Position numbers and translations under genes: made by a program. A stretch of 5,685 bases of DNA, taken from Beijerinckiaceae bacterium. Its GTDB lineage: Bacteria > Pseudomonadota > Alphaproteobacteria > Rhizobiales > Beijerinckiaceae. Positions 1-5,529 of the stretch are shown piece after piece. Below the pieces are notes generated by a model. That model was not told where the DNA came from. It ran no database searches and was given only the letters and a program-made list of their open reading frames with translations. Positions within the stretch are counted from its first letter, which is position 1. Every line of letters begins with the position of its first letter. The stretch spans positions 1-5,685 of the forward strand of contig JAKONB010000181.1 of the NCBI GenBank assembly GCA_022702195.1. The letters are read 5' to 3'.

Positions 1-120
1 TCGCGCCTGGTGCCCGGCATGCCGGTGGAGGCCTTCCTCCAGCTCGGCGACCGCTCTGTCATGAGCTACCTCACCAAACCGCTCGCCGACCAGATCGCCA
101 AAGCCTGGAGGGAACGGTAG
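1..120 (+). CDS. HlyD-family type I secretion periplasmic adaptor, C-terminal end (partial)
   Basis: The reading frame is open from the first base and stops with TAG at 118-120, giving the last 39 residues of a protein whose start lies outside the window. The segment PGMPVEAFLQLGDRSVMSYL followed by TKPLADQIAKAWRER matches the C-terminal end of HlyD/PrsE-type membrane fusion proteins, where a PGMPVE motif and a final S-Y-L-x-K-P-L-x-D-Q stretch are highly conserved. Such proteins sit in the inner membrane and span the periplasm, joining an ABC exporter to a TolC-like outer membrane channel to export RTX-type or other unfolded proteins. Seen: the motif and the stop. Inferred: the ABC transporter gene and perhaps the cargo gene lie to the left. 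The substrate cannot be told from this fragment. Confidence 0.85.
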   Translation, partial: SRLVPGMPVEAFLQLGDRSVMSYLTKPLADQIAKAWRER

Positions 121-176
121 GGGCGCCCACGCCCAATGTGGATGGCGTGAGCGAGCGGCTCGACGAAATGGATCTA

Positions 177-201
177 CGTCCCAGCCCGAATCGCTGGGAC
201 G
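177..201 (+). terminator. Perfect 9-bp-stem hairpin after the secretion adaptor gene
   Basis: The arms CGTCCCAGC (177-185) and GCTGGGACG (193-201) are exact reverse complements around a 7-nt loop. The hairpin lies 56 nt past the adaptor stop codon. There is no run of T after it, so it is not a classical intrinsic terminator; it may instead end transcription weakly or protect the mRNA 3' end. The terminator label is inference; the dyad is seen directly. Confidence 0.4.
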
Positions 202-251
202 GGACCTTCCGATTGGATCTCATACGACGTCGAGTGATCCCTTGGCGTGAG

Positions 252-283
252 GAAGTGAGACCTCGCAGAAGTGAGACCTCGCA
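252..283. repeat. Perfect tandem duplication of a 16-bp unit
   Basis: The 16-mer GAAGTGAGACCTCGCA occurs at 252-267 and again, identical and immediately adjacent, at 268-283. It lies in non-coding DNA between the 3' ends of two convergent genes, 35 bp past the PilZ stop on the minus strand. Two perfect copies suggest a recent slippage or duplication event. It could also be a paired protein-binding site, but nothing else in the sequence points to that. Confidence 0.85.
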
Positions 284-317
284 CAGGTGTCGTTCAGGCT
301 GGGCTGGTTCGGCTTCG

Positions 318-728
318 TCAAGAGGTCGACGTCTGGCGCCTTCGCGACCGAACACCCACGCCACCATATTGTGGCGCCTCTGGAGCGACGACCGTTTCCT
401 CCGTTGCCGGGATCGGATCTTGGGCTGGAGCCGGGGCCGGAACCTTGCCGATCTTCTCAATCCGGACGCCGGCATAATTACCACGGCGCCAAGCCAGTCT
501 CACGAGACAGAGGAAATCACGCCCGATAATGCGCAGCATGAAGACGGGCGGGAGCGCCTGACTGGCCGGCACCCCGACCTTGGCACCGGACTTCGAAACA
601 TCCTTCACGTTGCAAGGAATTTCGGTCCCGTCCAGCAACCGAATGGTTGCGATCCAATTGGTGGGGTTGCGAGGCTCGCGACGAGCGACATGCTGGGCCG
701 TCTCTGGCTGCTCCTTGCTTTCCGTCAC
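318..728 (-). CDS. PilZ-domain protein, probable cyclic-di-GMP receptor
   Basis: This 136-residue soluble protein has a PilZ domain over about residues 15-93. Both signature motifs are present: RREPR (R16-R20) before the barrel and D43-V-S45-K-S-G48 (DxSxxG) in it, the residues that clamp cyclic-di-GMP in this family. A proline/alanine-rich tail follows (about 96-120), then a basic end containing RSRRR. I chose the GTG at 728 because GAGAGG lies about 8 nt upstream. A TTG at 761 would add 11 residues but has AGGG touching the start codon, too close to work well. The domain binds the second messenger and passes the signal to a partner; the partner is not visible. There is no signal peptide or membrane segment. 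The gene converges with the adaptor gene. Family assignment is firm; the output (motility, polysaccharide or other) is unknown. Confidence 0.85.
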   Translation of the reverse strand: MTESKEQPETAQHVARREPRNPTNWIATIRLLDGTEIPCNVKDVSKSGAKVGVPASQALPPVFMLRIIGRDFLCLVRLAWRRGNYAGVRIEKIGKVPAPAPAQDPIPATEETVVAPEAPQYGGVGVRSRRRQTSTS

Positions 729-814
729 CTCGATAGCCTCTCGCTCATCACCGACGTTCAACCCTAGGCTCTGTCCGGTTTAAGACCGTACGCACCAACC
801 GTCGGCTTGGGTCA

Positions 815-976
815 CTATTTTACGATGAATTCGGAAATGCATTGAAACGTCCCGGTCTTCCGGCGTCGCCAGCGGTGGAATCGCCCCCCTTTCGATAACG
901 GCTTGTGTGGCAAATTGCCACCCATCATGGCCAGGTATCCGGGATCACGAGCGAGGCGCTTTTCGTACGATTCCAC
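815..976 (-). CDS. Possible small basic protein (53 aa), unrecognised
   Basis: A minus-strand frame starting at GTG (974-976) and ending with TAG (815-817) encodes 53 residues. AAGG lies 8 nt upstream of the GTG, a fair ribosome binding site. The product contains SYEKRLARDPGYLAMMGGN and then a strongly basic patch, RFHRWRRRK, with no signal peptide. The sequence reads more like a protein than its neighbours in other frames, but I do not recognise a family. The frame stays open upstream to an ATG at 1153, but that extension is arginine-rich shadow-like sequence overlapping the start of rpmJ, so the short form is preferred. It lies on the same strand as the PilZ gene with an 86-nt gap, so the two could share a transcript. 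If it is not a gene, positions 729-1130 are non-coding. Confidence 0.35.
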   Translation of the reverse strand: MESYEKRLARDPGYLAMMGGNLPHKPLSKGGRFHRWRRRKTGTFQCISEFIVK

Positions 977-1130
977 GGACCGAGCCTTGCCCTGGATGCG
1001 TGAATCCTGATAAGGCAGCCGCCTTTCCGCGATGCGTTGACGCTCATCGCCGAGGCCGCCGTCCCCGGTGCCTCGTTCCCGAGCCCCTATGGACAGGCGG
1101 CGGGCCTCAGGTCCGGCCGATGTGAGACAA

Positions 1131-1256
1131 ATGAAGATTCGCAATTCCCTCAAGTCCCTCCGTGGCCGTCACCGTGACAATCAGCTGGTTCGTCGCAAGG
1201 GCCGTGTCTACATCATCAACAAGACCCAAAAGCGCTTCAAGGCGCGCCAGGGCTAA
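1131..1256 (+). CDS. rpmJ: 50S ribosomal protein L36, zinc-free (type B) form
   Basis: This gene encodes 41 residues, MKIRNSLKSL followed by RGRHRDNQLVRRKGRVYIIN and KTQKRFKARQG. L36 is the smallest protein of the large ribosomal subunit and contacts 23S rRNA. The QLVRRKGRVYIIN core and the KARQG end are typical of L36. The Cys-Cys-Cys-His zinc ligands of the classical form are absent; there is no cysteine at all, which defines the C-minus form that is usual in alphaproteobacteria. The ATG at 1131 gives the exact family length; a weak GTGAG Shine-Dalgarno lies just upstream. Starting further upstream (1068) would add 21 non-homologous residues. In E. coli the C-minus form (YkgO) is a zinc-starvation paralogue. 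Whether this genome has another copy cannot be seen here. The gene appears to be a single unit with its own promoter, which I could not locate. Confidence 0.95.
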   Translation: MKIRNSLKSLRGRHRDNQLVRRKGRVYIINKTQKRFKARQG

Positions 1257-1278
1257 GTCCAGGATCGGCTGCGGCGAA

Positions 1279-1299
1279 GGGGGCGCGTCAAGCGCTCCC
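1279..1299 (+). terminator. Hairpin downstream of rpmJ
   Basis: GGGGGCGC (1279-1286) pairs with GCGCTCCC (1292-1299) around the loop GTCAA, giving 8 base pairs in RNA including one G-U wobble. It starts 22 nt past the rpmJ stop codon and lies before the Shine-Dalgarno of the next gene. It lacks a T-run, so it may only partly stop transcription or may stabilise the rpmJ message; some read-through into the TPR gene is possible. Confidence 0.35.
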
Positions 1300-1335
1300 G
1301 TTGACGGGCAGGCCCCGGGCGAGGAAGCTCGCATC

Positions 1336-1950
1336 ATGCCGATCCCGCAGATCCATCGATCGTCGACCTACGCTGCGCTCGTCGCAGCGTTTTGTGTTTG
1401 GGCTTACCCGCCTGCTTGGGCTGCACCGAGCATGAAACCGGAGGCCTCCGAGCCGAAGAAGGCTCACCCCCCGGTCACGTTGGACGATCTCTACGCGCGC
1501 TTGAAAGCAGCGGCCGACGCCACCGAAGCGAAAGGTGTCACCCGCCTCATCGAGCAGCGTCTCGGCCGTTCGGGCAGCGCAACGGCCGATCTGCTCAGCG
1601 AGCGGGCACGCCAAGCCATGGGCGCCCAGGATTACCCTCTTGCGGTCGAACTCATGGACCGGGCGGTGACCCTCGAGCCAACGTGGCCGGAGGGGTGGAA
1701 TCGCCGGGCCACGGTCTTCTGGTTGCTCTCCGACCAGAGCGCGGCCATCGCCGACCTTCAGCGAACCCTGGTGCTGGAACCTCGGCACTTCGAAGCCTGG
1801 GCGGCCCTGGGGCGAATCTATCTCGCCCTCGACGACAACCGCCGCGCCCTTGATGCGTTTCGGCGCGCCGCCGCGATCAATCCCCACATGGAGAATCTGC
1901 AGGACGCCATCGACCGGCTGGCACCGGACGTCGACGGCCGCGACCTCTAG
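1336..1950 (+). CDS. Exported tetratricopeptide-repeat protein
   Basis: This 204-residue protein starts at the ATG at 1336, with GAGGA at 1321-1325 (10-nt spacing) as ribosome binding site. Residues 1-29 look like a signal peptide: polar start with H7-R8, hydrophobic core AALVAAFCVWAY, and an AWA/AP cleavage site after A29. The mature protein begins with a proline/lysine-rich linker (30-46), then a helical segment (47-80). Three consecutive 34-residue TPR units follow at about 83-116, 117-150 and 151-184; the pattern W/L-G-Y-A-F-A-P is clear in the last two, each ending in LEP or INP. TPRs bind other proteins, so it is probably a periplasmic scaffold or assembly factor. There are no catalytic motifs. 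The hydrolase gene follows after only 6 nt, so the two are probably co-expressed. The specific partner is unknown. The longer open frame starting at 1162 overlaps rpmJ and is rejected because it would destroy the signal peptide. Confidence 0.88.
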   Translation: MPIPQIHRSSTYAALVAAFCVWAYPPAWAAPSMKPEASEPKKAHPPVTLDDLYARLKAAADATEAKGVTRLIEQRLGRSGSATADLLSERARQAMGAQDYPLAVELMDRAVTLEPTWPEGWNRRATVFWLLSDQSAAIADLQRTLVLEPRHFEAWAALGRIYLALDDNRRALDAFRRAAAINPHMENLQDAIDRLAPDVDGRDL

Positions 1951-1956
1951 GCCGCC

Positions 1957-2952
1957 ATGCTTCTCCTCAAAGGCGCCGCGGGCCTGATCGCGCTCGCGGT
2001 CGGGTGCGTCCTGCTCCTCCTGGCTGTCGGAGCCGTCGCCACCCTGATCGTCACCCTGCGGATCGGGAGCCGGTTCCCTCCCGAAGGCCCCTTCGTGGCG
2101 GTCTCGGGCGGGCGGCTGGCCACCCTCATGGCCGGACCGGTGGAGGCGGCGCGCGGGGTCGTGGTGCTGCTGCACGGGGCCTCCGCCAACGCCGCCGATC
2201 CGATGGAGGGGGTGGGACGCCGGCTCGCCGCGCGGGGCTACCGCGTCGTCGCCTTCGATCGGCCGGGCTATGGCTGGAGCGACCGGCCCGGTGGCGACGC
2301 CATGGCGAGCCCGGCGGCCCAGGCCGATGCGATCGCCGAGGCCCTGACGACGCTGGGGATCGGGCCGGCGATCATCCTGGGCCATTCCTGGTCGGGGGCA
2401 CTGGCTCTCGCCCTCGCGCTGGACCATCCCGAGCGGGTGGCGGGCCTCGCCCTGGTGGCCCCGGTGGCGATGCCGTTTCCGGCCCGGATCGTGCTGCCCT
2501 GGTACTACCGTCTGGCGCTGGCGCCGCCCGTGACCTGGCTGCTGAGCCGCACCGTGGCGACGCCGCTCGGCCTGTATTACCTCGGGCGGGCGGGCGCGGC
2601 GGCCTTCGCGCCGCAGCCGGCACCGGCGGACTACCTCACCCGCAGCCGCGCAGCCCTGGTGCTGCGGCCGGCCACGATGCTGGCCAACCTGCGCGACCTC
2701 GTGGGCCTGCCCGCCGCGCTGGCCGCGCAGGCGCCGCGCTACGGACGCCTCACCGTCCCCACCGTGGTGGTGGCGGGGGCGGCCGATGCCATCGCCCCCG
2801 CCGCCCGGCAGGCGGCGCCCCTGGCCGAGGCGATCCCCGGCGCGCGGCTGGTGCGGCTGGAGGGGACCGGCCACATGATCCCCTACATGGCCACCGAGGC
2901 GCTCGCCGACGCGGTCGACCGCCTCGCCGAGCGGATCACGCCCGCTCCTTGA
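1957..2952 (+). CDS. Membrane-anchored alpha/beta-fold hydrolase
   Basis: This 331-residue protein begins with a long hydrophobic stretch (about residues 6-34), so it is probably anchored in the inner membrane, with the catalytic domain behind it (about 45-328). The fold's landmarks appear in order: LLHG (71-74, oxyanion hole region), FDRPGYGWSDRP (100-111), the nucleophile elbow GHSWSG with Ser144, a variable cap domain (about 170-245), the acid in VVVAGAADAIAP (Asp277) and the catalytic histidine in GTGHMIPY (His306). The triad is complete. The elbow has serine where the second glycine of GxSxG usually stands. The substrate is unknown; esterases, lipases, epoxide hydrolases and haloalkane dehalogenases share this fold. 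The ATG at 1957 lies 6 nt after the TPR stop, and its only Shine-Dalgarno-like bases (AGG, 1949-1951) overlap that stop, which suggests translational coupling. Its 3' end is 6 nt from that of pyruvate kinase. Confidence 0.9.
   Translation: MLLLKGAAGLIALAVGCVLLLLAVGAVATLIVTLRIGSRFPPEGPFVAVSGGRLATLMAGPVEAARGVVVLLHGASANAADPMEGVGRRLAARGYRVVAFDRPGYGWSDRPGGDAMASPAAQADAIAEALTTLGIGPAIILGHSWSGALALALALDHPERVAGLALVAPVAMPFPARIVLPWYYRLALAPPVTWLLSRTVATPLGLYYLGRAGAAAFAPQPAPADYLTRSRAALVLRPATMLANLRDLVGLPAALAAQAPRYGRLTVPTVVVAGAADAIAPAARQAAPLAEAIPGARLVRLEGTGHMIPYMATEALADAVDRLAERITPAP
2929..2947. terminator. Small hairpin at the convergent gene ends
   Basis: GAGCGG (2929-2934) and CCGCTC (2942-2947) form a 6-bp dyad with a 7-nt loop. 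It falls inside the last codons of the hydrolase gene and 11 nt beyond the pyruvate kinase stop on the other strand. With only 6 nt between the two stop codons, any terminator must lie inside the opposite gene; this is the best local candidate, though it has no T-run on either strand. Confidence 0.25.
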
Positions 2953-2958
2953 GTGAGT

Positions 2959-4395
2959 TCAGGCCTTCGCCGCGTGCTCGCGGGTGACGTAGGCGATGCG
3001 CACGAGGTTGGTGGCCCCCGGCGTCCCGAACGGCACGCCCGCCACCACGATCACGCGGTCGCCGATATCGGCGAAGCGCTCGCGCACCGCGAATTTCGCC
3101 GCCCGGAACGCCATGTCGTCGACGTCGCTGGCGTCGTTGGTGACGATGGGGTGGGTGCCCCAGCACAGGGCGAGCCGCCGGGCGGTCTCGCGCTTCGGGG
3201 TGAGCGCGATGATGGTGGCGTTGGGCCGCGAGCGGGCGAGGCGCAGGGCGGTGGAGCCCGAATGGGTCCAGGCCATGATCGCCGTGAGGTTGAGGGCGTC
3301 CACCATCTGGTGGGCGGCGGCCGCGATGGCGTCCGAGGCGGTGGCGTCCGGCTCCGAGCGCTGGGCGGTGAGGATGGTCCAGTAGAGCGCGTCCCGCTCC
3401 ACCTGCTCGGCGATGCGGCTCATCATCGCGATGGCCTCCAGCGGGAAGCCGCCCGAGGCGCTCTCGGCCGAGAGCATCACCGCGTCGGCGCCCTCGTAGA
3501 CGGCGGTGGCGACGTCCGAGACCTCGGCGCGGGTGGGCACCGGGGCGGTGATCATCGATTCGAGCATCTGGGTGGCGACCACCACCGGCTTGCCCATGCG
3601 GCGGGAGGCGCGGGTGATGCGCTTCTGCACCCCCGGCACCTGCTCCAGCGGCATCTCGACCCCGAGATCGCCGCGTGCCACCATGATGCCGTCGGAGATC
3701 TCGATGATCTCGTCGAGGCGGGTGAGCGCCTGCGGCTTCTCGATCTTGGCCATGACCAGGGCGCGGCCGGCGGCGACCTTCTTGACCTCGGCCACGTCCT
3801 CGGGCCGCTGCACGAAGGAGACGGCGATCCAGTCGGCCCCGGCATTGAGCCCGGCCTCGAGGTCGGCCCGGTCCTTCTCGGTCATCGCCGCCACCGGGAT
3901 CACCGTGTCGGGCAGGGAGACGCCCTTGCGGTTCGAGATGCGCCCGCCCACCACCACCCGGGTGACGGCGCGCCCCTCCGAGACCTCGGTGACCACGAGG
4001 CGCAGCTTGCCGTCGTCGATGATCACCACGTGGCCGGGCTCCAGCGCCTGGAGGATCTCCGGGTGGGGGAGATAGACGCGGGTCACGTCCCCGGGCGTCG
4101 GGTCGGAATCGAGCACGAAGGGGGCGCCGTTCTCCAGCATGGCCGCGCCCTCCGCGAAGGCGGCGACCCGGAGCTTGGGCCCCTGGAGATCCACCAGGAT
4201 CGCGATGGGATGGCGCAATTCCCGCTCGATGGTGCGGATCACCTCGATCTTCTCGGGCAGTTTTTCGCGGGGCAGGTGGCTCATGTTGAGCCGGAACACG
4301 TCGGCGCCGGCGCGGAACAGCCGCTCGATCATCTCCGGCGTGTCGGAGGCCGGACCCAACGTGGCGATGATCTTGGTGCGGCGCGAACGTTTCAC
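2959..4395 (-). CDS. pyk: Pyruvate kinase, predicted potassium-independent type
   Basis: This 478-residue enzyme transfers phosphate from phosphoenolpyruvate to ADP, giving pyruvate and ATP in the cytosol, the last step of glycolysis. Family landmarks, numbered from the GTG start: TKIIATLGPAS near the N-terminus; FRLNMSH with R35, N37 and S39; LVDLQGPKLR (67-76); AKIEKP with catalytic K217 and metal ligand E219; IMVARGDLGVEMP with metal ligand D243; and VATQMLESM with T275. The A, B and C domains are all present and the length is normal. The start is GTG at 4395 because GGAG lies 6 nt upstream; the TTG at 4407 overlaps that GGAG and would add four residues. Where potassium-dependent enzymes carry Glu117 (rabbit muscle numbering), this one has lysine (K74), flanked by Leu-Gln; this combination marks the potassium-independent group. 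About 750 bp without a gene lies upstream. Allosteric effectors cannot be read from the sequence. Confidence 0.97.
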   Translation of the reverse strand: MKRSRRTKIIATLGPASDTPEMIERLFRAGADVFRLNMSHLPREKLPEKIEVIRTIERELRHPIAILVDLQGPKLRVAAFAEGAAMLENGAPFVLDSDPTPGDVTRVYLPHPEILQALEPGHVVIIDDGKLRLVVTEVSEGRAVTRVVVGGRISNRKGVSLPDTVIPVAAMTEKDRADLEAGLNAGADWIAVSFVQRPEDVAEVKKVAAGRALVMAKIEKPQALTRLDEIIEISDGIMVARGDLGVEMPLEQVPGVQKRITRASRRMGKPVVVATQMLESMITAPVPTRAEVSDVATAVYEGADAVMLSAESASGGFPLEAIAMMSRIAEQVERDALYWTILTAQRSEPDATASDAIAAAAHQMVDALNLTAIMAWTHSGSTALRLARSRPNATIIALTPKRETARRLALCWGTHPIVTNDASDVDDMAFRAAKFAVRERFADIGDRVIVVAGVPFGTPGATNLVRIAYVTREHAAKA

Positions 4396-5150
4396 AGGCG
4401 TCTCCAATCCCGAGAGGATGCCCCGGCGGCTTCAGGCGTCCGAGCGTTGGGCAAGGCGCCACAAGCACCGCACGGGCCGGCGCGTCAAGGATGGGGCGAG
4501 CAACCCCCGACGGATCACGCCCCGACGCCGTCCCGTCGAATCCCGGCCGGGACCCGCGACGCGCCCCCCTCGAGACGATTCGTCCTCCCTCGCACCGCCC
4601 ATGCATCGGCGGCCCCGCCGCCGGATCCGGCGCGGGGGTTCGGCGACAGGCCCCGGCAAGGGGAGACGCGGGACGCCGCGAAACCACCTGTTGTGTTGTA
4701 AAGCCGGTTTCCCGGCGTCCCCGGAACCCGGTCCCGGCAACGCCGGACCCGAATCCCCGTTCACGTCACGGCGTCTGTCCCGGCCCCTGCGACTCGGCTG
4801 GCGTCCTCAAGCGGCACGCCCCCTCGCGCAGGGGTCGGCCGGCGGTCGACTCGGGTCCGAAGACCCCCTGTCCGCCTCGTAGTGGGCGGACCGGCCGAGG
4901 CTCTGGCGATGTCCCAGCCTCCCGGTGCGGCGCGAGCCGACCGGACCGGGACACCTTGCGTCGCAGGCGCCGCCCGGGGCGATGGCGAAACCGGGCCATC
5001 GACGCGGGCGCCGTCTCCTCCCCCCAAGCCCATCGACCCGGTCCGCCGACAGGCCTCCCTCGTGGGGGGCGAGTGGCGGGGGTTGTGGCAGAGAATAGGA
5101 ATTTTGTCAAGGGCCTTTGTGATGGGTGAGCTATGAGCGGCGCTCGTCCC
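4396..5150. other. GC-rich gene-free region upstream of pyruvate kinase
   Basis: No credible gene is seen here. Open frames exist on both strands, but they are rich in Arg, Pro, Gly and Ala, lack family motifs and good ribosome binding sites, and are what unselected 70% GC DNA produces (a sample, 5041-5100, counts 42 G or C of 60). The pyruvate kinase promoter should be within it, reading leftwards, but I found no clear -35/-10 pair. Minor structures include GCCGG/CCGGC arms at 4703-4716 and a GAAACC/GGTTTC inverted pair at 4680-4711. It could hold an unannotated regulatory RNA or a decayed gene; nothing decides this. Confidence 0.6.
4966..5012. other. Imperfect long hairpin in gene-free DNA
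   Basis: The outer arms are GGCGCC (4966-4971 and 5007-5012). The inner arms CGATGGC (4980-4986) and GCCATCG (4995-5001) are perfect around the loop GAAACCGG, with unpaired bases between the two stems. In such GC-rich DNA, six- and seven-bp arms can arise by chance, but nesting of two stems is less usual. Function is unknown; a structured small RNA is one possibility. Confidence 0.3.
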
Positions 5151-5195
5151 TGTCCGCCGTTGTGCTTGCCACTAAACGCGATTGTGCTCGAAATT

Positions 5196-5205
5196 AATAG
5201 CTATT
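5196..5205. repeat. 10-bp perfect palindrome AATAGCTATT
   Basis: AATAGCTATT equals its own reverse complement. It lies near the left edge of the AT-rich island. It may be a protein-binding half of a larger regulatory array, but AT-rich DNA gives short palindromes by chance. Confidence 0.3.
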
Positions 5206-5228
5206 TTACAATTATTTAGACATAAAAC

Positions 5229-5260
5229 GAAATCTAACAATAATTAATTAATTAGATTTC
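5229..5260. promoter_or_regulatory. 9-bp inverted repeat with a palindromic TAAT centre
   Basis: GAAATCTAA (5229-5237) and TTAGATTTC (5252-5260) are exact reverse complements, 14 nt apart. The right part of the element, TAATTAATTAATTA (5241-5254), is itself a perfect palindrome of TAAT steps. It could be an operator or a binding site for a nucleoid protein that recognises AT-rich DNA. There is no T-run after either arm, so it is less likely to be a terminator. The symmetry is seen; the function is inferred. Confidence 0.45.
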
Positions 5261-5457
5261 ACATAGCAAAACCGTTCGTCTATCACTGAATAAGCAGTAT
5301 ACAACATACCCCTTAGATCATTGCTACCACTGCTATTCTATTTGTCATATTATTAGAACACTTGTTTAGCTTTTTATGCGATGCGTGATGGGAATCCTCT
5401 GTCAGCGCCCTCGAACCAGCAAGTACCTTTCGATATCAAGCCATTAATACCATTTAG

Positions 5458-5470
5458 ACATGCATCATGT
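5458..5470. promoter_or_regulatory. Operator-like dyad ACATG-N3-CATGT
   Basis: ACATG (5458-5462) and CATGT (5466-5470) are exact inverted arms with a 3-nt spacer, ending one base before a consensus TTGACA. A dyad directly next to a -35 element is a usual place for an activator or repressor site. The arms are short, so the call is tentative. Confidence 0.35.
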
Positions 5471-5471
5471 A

Positions 5472-5500
5472 TTGACAGTTCATCCAGCGCAGTGAAATTT
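5472..5500 (+). promoter_or_regulatory. Candidate promoter of the right-edge gene
   Basis: TTGACA at 5472-5477 is a perfect sigma-70-type -35 hexamer, 58 nt before the ATG at 5530. A 17-nt spacer leads to AAATTT (5495-5500), a poor -10 match, and TTTTTA lies slightly further on. A weak -10 fits a promoter that needs an activator, perhaps through the dyad at 5458-5470. Transcription would begin just upstream of the Shine-Dalgarno at 5519. Confidence 0.35.
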
Positions 5501-5529
5501 TTAGAGTCATTCATAATCAGGAGGATAAA

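Larger units (their letters stand above)
5151..5529. other. AT-rich intergenic island
   Basis: Composition falls abruptly: 5161-5520 has 128 G or C in 360 bases (about 36%), against roughly 70% to the left. No open frame of useful length with a ribosome binding site is found before the gene at 5530. The stretch carries dyads at 5196-5205, 5229-5260 and 5458-5470, a 10-bp direct repeat (ATTTAGACAT at 5214-5223 and 5452-5461) and a TTGACA at 5472. The likely reading is a long upstream regulatory region of a horizontally acquired gene. No tRNA, integrase or insertion-sequence end is visible at the junction. Confidence 0.7.

Noticed and set aside
138..767. 209-residue plus-strand frame opposite the PilZ gene
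   Set aside because: It is antisense to a gene with clear PilZ motifs and has no ribosome binding site or family resemblance.
1004..1123. Open plus-strand stretch reading DALTLIAEAAVPGASFPSPY before rpmJ
   Set aside because: It looks somewhat protein-like but has no start codon with a ribosome binding site and no continuation upstream; at most a gene remnant.
1288..2874. 528-residue open frame on the minus strand
   Set aside because: It is antisense to the TPR and hydrolase genes, spans both without motifs, and is dominated by Arg, Gly and Ala as expected for the shadow of GC-rich coding DNA.
2936..4701. Open frames of more than 580 residues on both strands over pyruvate kinase
   Set aside because: They are His/Arg/Gly-rich and Pro/Arg-rich shadows of the pyruvate kinase gene, whose own frame contains every family motif.
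5082..5110. TTGACA on the minus strand at 5105-5110 as a promoter toward pyruvate kinase
   Set aside because: At 17-nt spacing the -10 position reads CACAAC, a poor match, and the pyruvate kinase start is about 700 nt away.
4491..5129. 212-residue plus-strand frame upstream of pyruvate kinase
   Set aside because: It has no ribosome binding site and no recognisable motif, and is low-complexity Arg/Pro/Gly sequence.
5376..5447. 23-codon open frame in the AT-rich island
   Set aside because: There is no Shine-Dalgarno before its ATG (TTTAGCTTTTT) and it has no distinctive content.
5151..5529. Search for a tRNA, insertion-sequence ends or CRISPR repeats at the composition junction
   Set aside because: No cloverleaf, terminal inverted repeats with target duplication, or regularly spaced repeats were seen.
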